Shown here in pieces: positions 51,733-59,249 of a stretch of 64,000 nucleotides of DNA. This DNA is from Sulfuricurvum sp. (GTDB lineage Bacteria; Campylobacterota; Campylobacteria; Campylobacterales; Sulfurimonadaceae): positions 62,001 to 126,000 of the forward strand of contig NZ_JALNYS010000010.1 of NCBI RefSeq assembly GCF_023229695.1, read 5' to 3'. The first letter of the stretch is position 1, and each line of letters begins with the position of its first letter. A program made the position numbers and the translations under genes. A model generated the notes under the pieces. That model was given only the letters and a program-made list of their open reading frames with translations, searched no databases and had not been told where the DNA came from.

Positions 51733-51857
51733 TTATGTTATCAAAATCCTTCTACACCCATGGAATCCAATGTTCAAAATCCCTATGGCTGAAAAAGTAC
51801 AGCGCTGAAGCGATGGTCAGGGTGCATCAAAAACTCAGAGAGACAACCGCTTTTTGA
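51729..51857 (+). pseudogene. Remnant of a DUF2779-type (Cas4/RecB-like) nuclease gene
   Basis: 42 codons. MLSKSFYTHGIQCSKSLWL and KKYSAEAM match the very start of DUF2779 proteins (SKSxYxxGxQCxKxLWLKKY), including the FeS-cluster Cys. The frame stops soon after, and the rest of the family (several hundred residues) is absent. The end of the remnant runs into the duplicated leader of the first MNT gene. Confidence 0.65.
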
Positions 51858-51886
51858 ATGCGTTCGATCCTTTACCCGTTTTAATG

Positions 51887-51892
51887 TATAAT
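51887..51892 (+). promoter_or_regulatory. Candidate -10 (TATAAT) of the first MNT/HEPN cassette
   Basis: Lies in a leader (51834-51921) that is nearly identical to 54065-54152 before the second cassette. AGGAGGG follows as the ribosome site. Confidence 0.5.
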
Positions 51893-51921
51893 TATTCCCA
51901 TCACAAAACAGGAGGGATCAG

Positions 51922-52233
51922 ATGGTCGATATCGAAGTGATCAAACATGAAATCGTCGAACGTCTCAAACCACTCGACCCCGATAAAATCATCCTGTTTG
52001 GTTCCTACGCTTACGGAACACCCACCGAAGAGAGCGATATTGATCTGTTTTTGGTCAAAGATACCGAGGATCGAAACTATGATGTTGCCGCCAAGATGCG
52101 ATTACTCGATCTTATCCGAAAATACCGTATTGGTTTTGATATCCTCAGTGCATCAAACCATTTTTTACAATCGAGAGAAGATTATTTTTATAAAGTTGAT
52201 ATCCTCCAAAAGGGAAAAGTAATCTATGAATAA
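51922..52233 (+). CDS. MNT-type minimal nucleotidyltransferase (antitoxin-like), copy 1
   Basis: 103 residues. Nucleotidyltransferase signature GSYAYGTPTEESDIDLF, with the two Asp of DxD, plus a third acidic position in GFDILSA. In MNT/HEPN pairs this protein is usually the antitoxin and adds AMP to the HEPN toxin. Overlaps the HEPN gene by eight bases. The first 45 residues are nearly identical to copy 2 at 54153; the middle then diverges (NYDVAAKMRLLDLIRK here). Confidence 0.9.
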   Translation: MVDIEVIKHEIVERLKPLDPDKIILFGSYAYGTPTEESDIDLFLVKDTEDRNYDVAAKMRLLDLIRKYRIGFDILSASNHFLQSREDYFYKVDILQKGKVIYE

Positions 52234-52642
52234 AACAGCAGGGTTCGAGTGGCTCGAAAAAGGGTGGCATTACCTCAGTACGGCTAAACTTCTCCATCAA
52301 TGCAATCATTACACTGATATTATAGGGGTGGAACTCCACTACAGTATCGAAATATGCTTAAAAGCGATTTTGGCTTATGATAATCAGCCGATCAAAAAAA
52401 CGCATGAACTTTATGATCTTTATCTATTGGTCTCTGATCAAATCGATCTAAATGACGACGAAATCGCTCTAATTTTGATGGCGACGAAATACCATATTCT
52501 CGAAGCCTACCCTACTAGAGATCGCCAGCTACCTCCCGAAGAAGAGATTAAACCAATTTTGGAGTTCGCCGATCAACTATTTGAGCGCATATGCACACTA
52601 CTCAATATCTCAATCCACGAGATCAAATCAAAGCCGAACTAA
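52226..52642 (+). CDS. HEPN-domain protein, copy 1
   Basis: 138 residues, all helical. Family features: WLEKGWHYLSTAKLL, HYSIEICLKAILAY, KKTHELYDLYLLV, and the C-terminal ATKYHILEAYPTRD. The RX4-6H ribonuclease motif of classical HEPN toxins is not seen; this is the pfam HEPN type with KYH-x5-YP. Toxin or RNA-binding partner of the MNT protein by context. Closely related to copy 2 at 54466. Confidence 0.85.
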   Translation: MNKTAGFEWLEKGWHYLSTAKLLHQCNHYTDIIGVELHYSIEICLKAILAYDNQPIKKTHELYDLYLLVSDQIDLNDDEIALILMATKYHILEAYPTRDRQLPPEEEIKPILEFADQLFERICTLLNISIHEIKSKPN

Positions 52643-52729
52643 ACATACGTGTTATAGGTTTTAACAGGAGGGGTCAAGTATTCAATCTTCACTTTTTCCT
52701 CTACACTCAAATAGCGTTAAATCCTATAG

Positions 52730-53920
52730 TTAATACAAAAACCCGAAAAGCCAAAGGGGAATTTTACGCTCATCTCCGATTTCAATATCATCCGCTGCAA
52801 TGTACCCGTTTACATTCCCTTCCAACTGAGATCCTTTTTTAGAACTTCCCCCTATTTCAAAGACATATTGATCGTTTACGATGAAATCGCCTTTATCGTG
52901 ATAATGAATTTGATGTGACATCGTTAGCTGGGAAACAAAAAAGCTTTCGCGGATCGAACCGATATCTGCGGAAGCACATAACACATTAAACATATTGGGA
53001 TTATCCAGCAACAGCTTGTCAGGCTTGTTTACCGCACGCATGCCGCTTCCCCCGCGAACAATATGTATTAAGCTCCCTGCATCCATTCGCTCTAAATATT
53101 TGGCTAAAGTCGGCCACGACGTGCCTACAGCTCCACTGAGTTTGGAGATATTGAGCTCATACGGAGAAGTCGAACAAAGCATGTACATCACTTTTTTGAG
53201 CTTATCGAGTTTCGAAGGGTCAATATTGAAAATGCCGCACAAATCGGCATCGATGGTAAGGGAGATCACTTCGAGCAGTTTCTGCGGATAATCACTTCGA
53301 GATTCCTGATAAAACGGATAACACCCATACTCCAGATAATTGTTAAATTGCTCCAATGGACGAATCCGCTTCATGATCGCGGAGACAATGTCATAATGGT
53401 TGCCGAGTATCTCTTCAAGGGTGTAGCTTGGAAAATCTTCACCCGTCTCGATCTCGATGAATTCACGCAAAGACAATACACCCAGATAATGGACAACGGC
53501 TCGACGGGATAGATCTCCTTGAGCATGTTCGAGTCTAAGTGCCGATGAACCGGAGAAAATCACTTGAAGATCAAAAACATCGTAAATAGCTTTAAGTGCT
53601 GTAGAGAAGCTGTCACTTTTGTGTATCTCATCAATAATCAAAAGCTTGCCGCCGCGCGCATAAAAAGCTTCGGCGATATCGTACAGACTCACACCCGCCA
53701 TTGCCGGATGATCGCAGCTGATAAACAAAATTTTCGATGGCTCAATGGCGCATAATGAAGCATATTGGCGCAACAGAGTGCTCTTCCCTGCCCCGCGGGG
53801 GCCTTTAATACCGATCAGCTTACCTTTGAAGTCTATTTTTTTATAGAGCCATCGCTGATAAGCCGGTATCTCTCTACTGAGTATCTGAGCGGATATTTTT
53901 TGAAGAATCGGCAATGACAT
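52730..53920 (-). CDS. AAA ATPase with DUF4143 domain
   Basis: 396 residues. Walker A GIKGPRGAGKSTLL at about 38-50, Walker B GGKLLIIDEIHKSD, sensor GSSALRL. The C-terminal part from about 215 is the DUF4143-type domain (SWPTLAKYLERMDAGSLIHIV, VFEIGGSSKKGSQ). This large family is common in bacteria and archaea, often in accessory regions; function is unknown. It is encoded against the two flanking MNT/HEPN cassettes, which stand on either side as a direct duplication. Confidence 0.88.
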   Translation of the reverse strand: MSLPILQKISAQILSREIPAYQRWLYKKIDFKGKLIGIKGPRGAGKSTLLRQYASLCAIEPSKILFISCDHPAMAGVSLYDIAEAFYARGGKLLIIDEIHKSDSFSTALKAIYDVFDLQVIFSGSSALRLEHAQGDLSRRAVVHYLGVLSLREFIEIETGEDFPSYTLEEILGNHYDIVSAIMKRIRPLEQFNNYLEYGCYPFYQESRSDYPQKLLEVISLTIDADLCGIFNIDPSKLDKLKKVMYMLCSTSPYELNISKLSGAVGTSWPTLAKYLERMDAGSLIHIVRGGSGMRAVNKPDKLLLDNPNMFNVLCASADIGSIRESFFVSQLTMSHQIHYHDKGDFIVNDQYVFEIGGSSKKGSQLEGNVNGYIAADDIEIGDERKIPLWLFGFLY

Positions 53921-54117
53921 AAATACCCTTTAATACTATAATATATATTTTACACAAAAATAGCTTTTTGTATTAAGTGTATTTTATAACCAATGGAATT
54001 AAATGTCAACTCAAAGGCAAAGGTAAAAGGTATGGGGTCAGGTGATAACTATAACTCATTCCTACTCAGAGAGACAACCGCTTTTTGAATGCATTCAATC
54101 CTTTATCCGTTTTAATG

Positions 54118-54123
54118 TATAAT
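54118..54123 (+). promoter_or_regulatory. Candidate -10 (TATAAT) of the second MNT/HEPN cassette
   Basis: Part of the duplicated leader 54065-54152; same spacing to the ATG as in the first copy. Confidence 0.5.
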
Positions 54124-54152
54124 TATTCCCATCACAAAACAGGAGGGATCAG

Positions 54153-54485
54153 ATGGTCGATATCGAAGTAATCAAACACGAAATCATCGAACGTCTCAAA
54201 CCACTCGATCCCGATAAGATCATCCTGTTCGGCTCCTACGCTTACGGAACACCCACCGAAGAGAGCGATATTGATCTGTTTTTGATCAAAGATATTGATT
54301 TAGAAGAGACAAAGAGCTATGAGCTCAATGCGCGAAAAAATATACGTGAATTGATTTATAAATACAAAATCGGTTTTGATATCCTCTCCGCCAATAATGC
54401 TTTTTTAGCCTCAAAAGAGGATTATTTCTATAAAGTCGATATTTTACAAAACGGCAAGGTGTTGTATGAACGTCACATCAGCTAA
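54153..54485 (+). CDS. MNT-type minimal nucleotidyltransferase, copy 2
   Basis: 110 residues. Same GSYAYGTPTEESDIDLF core as copy 1 and near-identical first 45 residues, then a seven-residue insertion and different helix (DLEETKSYELNARKNIREL) before the shared end (KIGFDILSA, EDYFYKVDILQNGKVLYE). The pattern suggests duplication followed by divergence or recombination of the central part that would contact the HEPN partner. Overlaps the second HEPN gene by 20 bases. Confidence 0.9.
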   Translation: MVDIEVIKHEIIERLKPLDPDKIILFGSYAYGTPTEESDIDLFLIKDIDLEETKSYELNARKNIRELIYKYKIGFDILSANNAFLASKEDYFYKVDILQNGKVLYERHIS

Positions 54486-54882
54486 AGATTGGCTCGTCAA
54501 ATCATGGCATCATTACAGCTCTGCCAAAATTCTTTTTGATGCACATCACTTTACCGATTGCATCGCCATTGACTTGCATTACTCCATCGAAATTTCACTA
54601 AAAGCCATATTGGCATATCGCAATGATAAGATTGTCAAATCTCATGATTTATTGGAAATTCATTCACTTATAGCTGAACAAATAGATTTTAACGATGATG
54701 AATTGGCTTTATTGGATATTGTCACTCGATACCACGTCAAAGAGTCTTATCCCAATCCTACACGTATCCTCCCTCCCAGAGACGAAATCAAAAAGGTGTT
54801 AGAGTTCGCCGATCAACTCTTAGATCGCGTTTGTACGCTACTCAATATCTCTACCCACGAGATCAAATCAGAGCCGAACTAA
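54466..54882 (+). CDS. HEPN-domain protein, copy 2
   Basis: 138 residues, the same length as copy 1. WLVKSWHHYSSAKILF, LHYSIEISLKAILAY, KSHDLLEIHSLIAEQ, VTRYHVKESYPNPTR and a near-identical C-terminus (EFADQLLDRVCTLLNIS). The residues that differ from copy 1 are spread through the central helices, so the two pairs may be specific for their own partners (inference). Confidence 0.85.
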   Translation: MNVTSAKDWLVKSWHHYSSAKILFDAHHFTDCIAIDLHYSIEISLKAILAYRNDKIVKSHDLLEIHSLIAEQIDFNDDELALLDIVTRYHVKESYPNPTRILPPRDEIKKVLEFADQLLDRVCTLLNISTHEIKSEPN

Positions 54883-54985
54883 TCAAAAGCTCTATCAACA
54901 AAACAATCTGAGAATGGATGCATAAGTGATCGGTTACCGAGACATTCTCCTAACGATTCAATTCTAATTTCCCTCAAGTCAAGCG

Positions 54986-55300
54986 TTACACCGTCTCAAT
55001 ATCAACAATCTCCACTCTGTCGCACTCTTTTTTAAACAGCTTCCGCCCTTTTGCATTCTCTTCGGCCAGTTCGAGCAGGTCGGCAAAATCGTTTTTACTG
55101 ACTTCGAAGGTGTAGAGCTCTTTTTCCGTTGCCAGAAGCAACCGGGCCTCTTTATCGTCGCTGCTCAGTGCGATGTTGCGTACCCCTTTGCCGAACTCGC
55201 TTTTGATCGCTTTGACGATCTTCTCGTTGTTGAGTAGATCGGACAGGCTGATCGTCATGTCCGTATCGTTGTTGCAGAGTATCTTATAGGTGATGTTCAT
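54986..55300 (-). CDS. Conserved hypothetical small acidic protein
   Basis: 104 residues, MNITYKILCNNDTDMTISL at the start, soluble, no recognised motif. Secondary-structure feel is alpha/beta with a final Lys/Glu-rich helix (DLLELAEENAKGRKLFKKE). AAGGGA lies just before the ATG at 55300; an in-frame GTG four codons upstream is less likely. It stands alone between the HEPN cassette and the tandem HD gene. Confidence 0.6.
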   Translation of the reverse strand: MNITYKILCNNDTDMTISLSDLLNNEKIVKAIKSEFGKGVRNIALSSDDKEARLLLATEKELYTFEVSKNDFADLLELAEENAKGRKLFKKECDRVEIVDIETV

Positions 55301-55546
55301 CGTTCCCTTCACGCTTATACCTTTTTCGTGTTTACCCGATTATAAGTGAAAAGGGCTGAAAAGCGCAAAAAAGTGGCAAAATGCCATCAGGTTCCGGAGG
55401 CAAGGTGGGAACGATAACGCTAAAACCGCAAAGCGATTCGCTAACGATTCAATTCTATTTTTTGTTAACACATTTTTATGATAGTATATTCGTTACATAA
55501 AAATCACAATCCATAAATATTTTTAATACGATAAAAAGGGGCTGTT

Positions 55547-56788
55547 TTGAAATACACGTTAAATATCAAAGAGGTAACCCATGCGTTGTCTGAAGCCCTT
55601 GATTTCGTCGGGATCGATGATATTTTGCATAGCAAACGAGTCGCCTACATGGCGGCCGAAGTGTCAAAAAAGATCGGATGGAGCGACAAGATCACCGATG
55701 ATCTGATGTTTATCGGGATGCTTCATGACTGCGGAGTCTCATCCACCGATGTCCATACCCATCTCGTCGGTGAGCTGGACTGGGCCAACTCCCATATTCA
55801 CTCCATCCGGGGGGAAGATCTGCTCAGAAGAACAAGCGTCTACCGCCGCTTTTCCACCTCTATCCGGTATCACCATACACACTGGGATGCGCTTCCGGAC
55901 GAATTAAGCCAGGACGAAAAAGAGATCTCCAACCTGATTTATCTCGTGGACCGGGTCGATGCGCTGAGAGCCCAAAACGCAAATGCCAGACCGGAGGATA
56001 TACAAGCAACGATACGAAAATATGCAGGGTCGCTCTTTAGTCCGGAACTGGTGGAAGCTTTCATTGCTACCTCTTCAAACGGTTCCTTCTGGTTTTATCT
56101 GGACAGCGATGCCTTGGGCGAATACGTCGCCGAATGGGTAGAAACCGGCTCGGATGACACCTACACTTTTTTGGAGATAAAAGAGATTTCACTGATGTTC
56201 GCCGCTATCGTGGATGCAAAAAGCGTCTTTACCTTTGAGCACTCTATCGGGGTGGCTACGCTATCTCGATATTTGGCGGAGCTGTTTCAACTCCCCCAAG
56301 AACGCTGCGAAGAGATAGAGCTGGCGGGACTGCTTCATGACTTGGGCAAGTTAAGGGTTGACGACGCTATTTTAGACAAGCCGGGCCAACTGAACGAAGA
56401 GGAGAGATTGATCATGAATCGTCACGGGTTTGATTCGGACATCGTGCTAAGACGGATCAAAGGGTTTAAACGTATCGCCCACATCGCATCGCTTCACCAT
56501 GAGACGCTGGATGCAAAAGGGTATCCGTACGCGTTGAGCAAAGAGAATATCCCCTTTGAGGCCAGAATCGTGGCCGTAGCCGATATTTTTCAAGCGCTCA
56601 TACAAAACAGACCCTACAGAGAGGGGATGAGCATGGACGAGGCGTACAGCATCATCCATGAGATGTGTGAGAACGGGAAACTGGATCCCGATATTGTGAC
56701 AAAACTGAACGAGAATCTGGAAAGCTGTTACGCGAATGCTACGGTTACGTACACAATATCTCAAAACAGCAGCTATGCTATAAGTTAG
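55547..56788 (+). CDS. Tandem HD-domain protein with C-terminal HD-GYP
   Basis: 413 residues. The first HD domain (H60-D61 in MLHDCG, then YHHTHW) lacks GYP. The second, from about 210, has H264-D265 (LLHDLGKLR) and HHETLDAKGYP, so it is a likely c-di-GMP phosphodiesterase. No receiver or membrane region. Tandem HD/HD-GYP proteins are known in sulfur-oxidising Campylobacterota. Has about 250 bases of leader, AT-rich. Confidence 0.9.
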   Translation: MKYTLNIKEVTHALSEALDFVGIDDILHSKRVAYMAAEVSKKIGWSDKITDDLMFIGMLHDCGVSSTDVHTHLVGELDWANSHIHSIRGEDLLRRTSVYRRFSTSIRYHHTHWDALPDELSQDEKEISNLIYLVDRVDALRAQNANARPEDIQATIRKYAGSLFSPELVEAFIATSSNGSFWFYLDSDALGEYVAEWVETGSDDTYTFLEIKEISLMFAAIVDAKSVFTFEHSIGVATLSRYLAELFQLPQERCEEIELAGLLHDLGKLRVDDAILDKPGQLNEEERLIMNRHGFDSDIVLRRIKGFKRIAHIASLHHETLDAKGYPYALSKENIPFEARIVAVADIFQALIQNRPYREGMSMDEAYSIIHEMCENGKLDPDIVTKLNENLESCYANATVTYTISQNSSYAIS

Positions 56789-56815
56789 TCAGCGTATAAA
56801 ACCATTTTCTAAAAT

Positions 56816-56947
56816 TATACCAAACTTCATTAACTAAGTATACTCTCGTCATTCCGTGCTACGACACGGAATCTAATGCAAGGGATGGATCCCGTATCAA
56901 GTACGGGATGACAAAATGCGTATATACAGTTAAAGATAGACGGTATT
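56816..56947 (+). repeat. 132-bp MITE-like element, copy 2 (inverted to copy 1)
   Basis: Begins TATACCAAACTT and ends AGACGGTATT. Two perfect 8-bp hairpins inside: ATTCCGTG-CTACGA-CACGGAAT and ATCCCGTA-TCAAG-TACGGGAT. Same length as the element at 42928-43059 and its reverse complement apart from a small number of changes. Confidence 0.85.
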
Positions 56948-57015
56948 ACAGTGAATAACTGACCTTACGCACCTTCTCTAAACAAGTGCGAAAAGTGCGT
57001 AACATCAGTGAATAA
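56948..57015 (+). repeat. Dispersed block recurring at 43.1 kb
   Basis: ACAGTGAATAACTGACCTTA, CGCAC, AACAAGTGCGAAAAGTGCG and TAACATCAGTGAATAA. The reverse of this block, with several changes, is found at about 43118-43165. The GTGCG...CGCAC parts can pair. Directly abuts the 132-bp element. Confidence 0.6.
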
Positions 57016-57063
57016 GTAATAATTTGATAGAATATTTTTACAACGATACCCCATGGATGGAAA

Positions 57064-58083
57064 ATGAAAGAGTTTAAACTTGAATCGCTGATCGAAGATG
57101 CGCGCAATATTAAAGTACTTTACGTAGAAGAACATGCAGGGACACGGCTGAAGCTCGGAAACTTTTTAAAAGAGTATTTCGGCCGCGTCGTTGTCGAACG
57201 GTATGCGGACAATGCCCTGAAAATGTTTGAAAGCGGCTATTTTGACATCATCATTACCGATGCCAATCTCCCGGACGCCGACGTCGTGGAGTTTTGTCGC
57301 GCAATCAAAAAAACAGCTCCCCGAAAAGAGATCATCATCGTCTCTAAAAATGTGAACCCGCAGCTGATGGTAGAGTTAATCAACATCGGGATATCGGGGT
57401 ACATTCCCACCCCTTTAAACAAAGAGCTCATTATCAAACTCCTCTCACGGGTCGTTCTGGAAATCGTTGATTTGAAGGCGATGTATCAGTTTCAAGACAC
57501 CCTGTTGAACAGTTGTCTTCATGAGCATCACGAGGAGGTTTTTCTCCATCACGCGAAAAAAGAGGTGGAAATAGGGGCAGAACCTACGATTCACGATAAT
57601 CTGGCCCTCCTTTTAAAAGAGTATGCGGTCATATCGGCAAAAGAGTTTTTAGCCACTTACCCTGTCGATATTCAGATGAGTATTGACAAACTTTTAAATA
57701 TCAACGACGAAATCGACATCTATGTCAATGCACTCCTCAACGAGACAACGCAGGAGCACATCGACACATTAGCGGATATGTTTGGAAATTTTTCGATGAT
57801 TTTGGATAACATCTATGAGTTTTATAATATCAATTTCATCACGGGCAAACTTGCCGCTATCTTTCGGAATCTGGATGCACATCAATCGTACGAGAAGTAC
57901 AGCGATGTTTTTTTAGCGATCACTTCAGGGCTGAATGCATGGTGTGAGGCCCTATTTATCGTTCAGGATGCCCCGAATATCCATTTTTTAGATAAATCGT
58001 TGCTGGCTGATGCCCTTGTTCTGGAAAATCTGTTTCGAAACGGAACCACTCCCGAAAACGATAATGAGATAGAGTTTTTTTAA
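57064..58083 (+). CDS. Degenerate response regulator with uncharacterised C-terminal domain
   Basis: 339 residues. Receiver domain at about 15-140 with phospho-acceptor Asp66 (IIITDANLP), but the acidic pair is EE (VLYVEEH) and the conserved switch Lys is replaced (GYIPTPLN instead of KP). The C-terminal 190 residues are helical, with FFETYPV-like SAKEFLATYPVDIQMSI, LADMFGNFSMILDNIYEF, ILFIVQDAPNIHFLD and a final EIEFF. The last part recalls the end of the protein at 21238 (final GIDFF). No DNA-binding motif. Confidence 0.75.
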   Translation: MKEFKLESLIEDARNIKVLYVEEHAGTRLKLGNFLKEYFGRVVVERYADNALKMFESGYFDIIITDANLPDADVVEFCRAIKKTAPRKEIIIVSKNVNPQLMVELINIGISGYIPTPLNKELIIKLLSRVVLEIVDLKAMYQFQDTLLNSCLHEHHEEVFLHHAKKEVEIGAEPTIHDNLALLLKEYAVISAKEFLATYPVDIQMSIDKLLNINDEIDIYVNALLNETTQEHIDTLADMFGNFSMILDNIYEFYNINFITGKLAAIFRNLDAHQSYEKYSDVFLAITSGLNAWCEALFIVQDAPNIHFLDKSLLADALVLENLFRNGTTPENDNEIEFF

Positions 58084-58151
58084 CCCTTTTGCCTATTTAC
58101 CGCCCGAGAGCATAAAAACAAAAAATCTGCCGAAAAATCGAAAAATTCGAC

Positions 58152-58157
58152 TATAAT
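58152..58157 (+). promoter_or_regulatory. Candidate -10 (TATAAT) of the tRNA gene
   Basis: TATAAT 56 bases before the mature tRNA 5' end. Confidence 0.45.
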
Positions 58158-58212
58158 TGCGGGGACGATTTTCGATCCCTCAAAGATCACGATCCATTTC
58201 CCCCTTTTTTAC

Positions 58213-58289
58213 GCGTCCGTAGCTCAGCTGGATAGAGCACAGGTTTCCGGTACCTGGGGTCAGGGGTTCAAATCCCTTCGGGCGCACCA
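58213..58289 (+). tRNA. tRNA-Arg (anticodon CCG)
   Basis: 77 bases including encoded CCA. Acceptor stem GCGTCCG / CGGGCGC (one G-T pair), D arm GCTCAGCTGGATAGAGC, anticodon stem CAGGT / ACCTG around loop TTCCGGT, so the anticodon is CCG, and T arm with GGTTCAAATCC. Reads CGG. Accessory remnants start directly downstream, so it may have served as an integration site. Confidence 0.95.
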
Positions 58290-58307
58290 TATTTTTAATA
58301 AGTGCTT

Positions 58308-58385
58308 CTAACCCCCTAATAGAATGATTTTGTCGGGATCGAGAGGTTTAAGGCGTTCAACGATTTCATCCTTTAACTCCCTTCC
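58308..58385 (-). pseudogene. Scrap of an MNT nucleotidyltransferase gene
   Basis: 26 codons reading LKDEIVERLKPLDPDKIILL, nearly the same as residues 5-27 of the MNT proteins at 51922 and 54153, then a stop two codons after the point where GSYAYG should begin. No other part of the gene remains. It begins 19 bases from the tRNA 3' end. Confidence 0.75.
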
Positions 58386-58403
58386 AAGGCTTTATGCTGT
58401 TTT

Positions 58404-58514
58404 TTATGAGGCAGAATATTCTTGTCGAATGATGGAATTTACAAGCGATTCAAGCTCATCCTGTATACTCTCGACTACAAATTCAAGAAGCTCTTTTGCA
58501 TCTTTCTTATCCAT
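58404..58514 (-). CDS. 36-residue protein coupled to the third MNT gene
   Basis: MDKKDAKELLEFVVESIQDE followed by a short helical tail. Its ATG overlaps the MNT stop region, so it would be translationally coupled. A single amphipathic helix is plausible. It may be a small partner or the cut-off head of a larger partner gene, since degenerate MNT sequence follows immediately downstream. Confidence 0.4.
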   Translation of the reverse strand: MDKKDAKELLEFVVESIQDELESLVNSIIRQEYSAS

Positions 58515-58812
58515 ACACAACCTCGCTTTCGATTGAATGTTTAAACCCCGGGCGCATACGGTTGTGTGCTGTAACAAGATCAACTTTTTTATTCAGGTCT
58601 CTCTCGATTTGATTCCATAATCCAGCGACAGCGGAAAGGGTTTTCTTGGTAGTGTGCACGTACAGGTCGATATCACTTTCATCGTTCGCTTCGTCTCTGG
58701 CGTAGCTGCCAAAAAGACCGATCTTCTCTACACCATATTTGGTATTAAACTCTTGGATATGAGATTTGAGGTAACTAAGAATGGTTTGTTTGTCGTATTG
58801 AGTTGCTCCCAT
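58507..58812 (-). CDS. MNT-type nucleotidyltransferase, third cassette
   Basis: 101 residues from the ATG at 58812, which has GGAGG five or six bases upstream. Core GVEKIGLFGSYARDEANDES, then DIDLYV with the Asp pair, and KKVDLVTAHNRMRPGFKHS. It belongs to the same superfamily as the copies at 51922 and 54153 but is only distantly similar, with a GSYARxE variant typical of MntA-like antitoxins. No HEPN gene follows intact. The reading frame is open upstream to 59091, apparently part of a gene remnant. Confidence 0.82.
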   Translation of the reverse strand: MGATQYDKQTILSYLKSHIQEFNTKYGVEKIGLFGSYARDEANDESDIDLYVHTTKKTLSAVAGLWNQIERDLNKKVDLVTAHNRMRPGFKHSIESEVVYG

Positions 58813-59091
58813 TTTATCCTCCATTGACGCGATTTTTTTTCGAAAATGCAACTTTCCGAATGCCGATCGTTTGATGTATTTCAATCTTCCTGATAGGTCG
58901 TATCGACAATCTGTTACGGGATCCAATTCAACCCAGCGCACCTTTTTGCGTACGGCGGTATCGAATACTCCGAATGTCACGGCGACCTCCGGGATCGTCG
59001 CAAAATCACGATCCCGTTCAGCTTTTAGCCCTTCAATTTCTTTCAAGGTTATATCAAGTTTAAGCTTTATCTCAGATAAAGCAGAGAGGAG
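58813..59091 (-). pseudogene. Possible gene remnant upstream of, and in frame with, the third MNT gene
   Basis: Open frame between a TAG at 59092-59094 and the MNT start: LLSALSEIKLKLDITLKEI and ERDRDFATIPEVAVTFG and VRKKVRWVELDPVTD, GRLKYIKRSAFGKLHF. The first part looks like a helical tail, and the rest is unrecognised. A TTG at 59046 has no good ribosome site. It could be the end of a gene whose 5' part was lost, or an N-terminal extension of the MNT protein. Confidence 0.35.
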
Positions 59092-59249
59092 CTAGGTTTC
59101 GAACATCATGCCGCACCCCCTTCGTTGTTTTCCGGTAACCACTCACCTACCCATCAAAAGCGAAACTAATATTGCTACAACTTCAACATGAAACTGACTG
59201 AATAAAAAGTTACTAAAAAACAACCGAATCACATTACGCCTAAATTTCG

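Noticed and set aside
58324..58536. 70-codon frame on the plus strand after the tRNA
   Set aside because: The minus strand of this stretch carries recognisable MNT remnant and coupled-gene sequence; the plus frame has no ribosome site or family.
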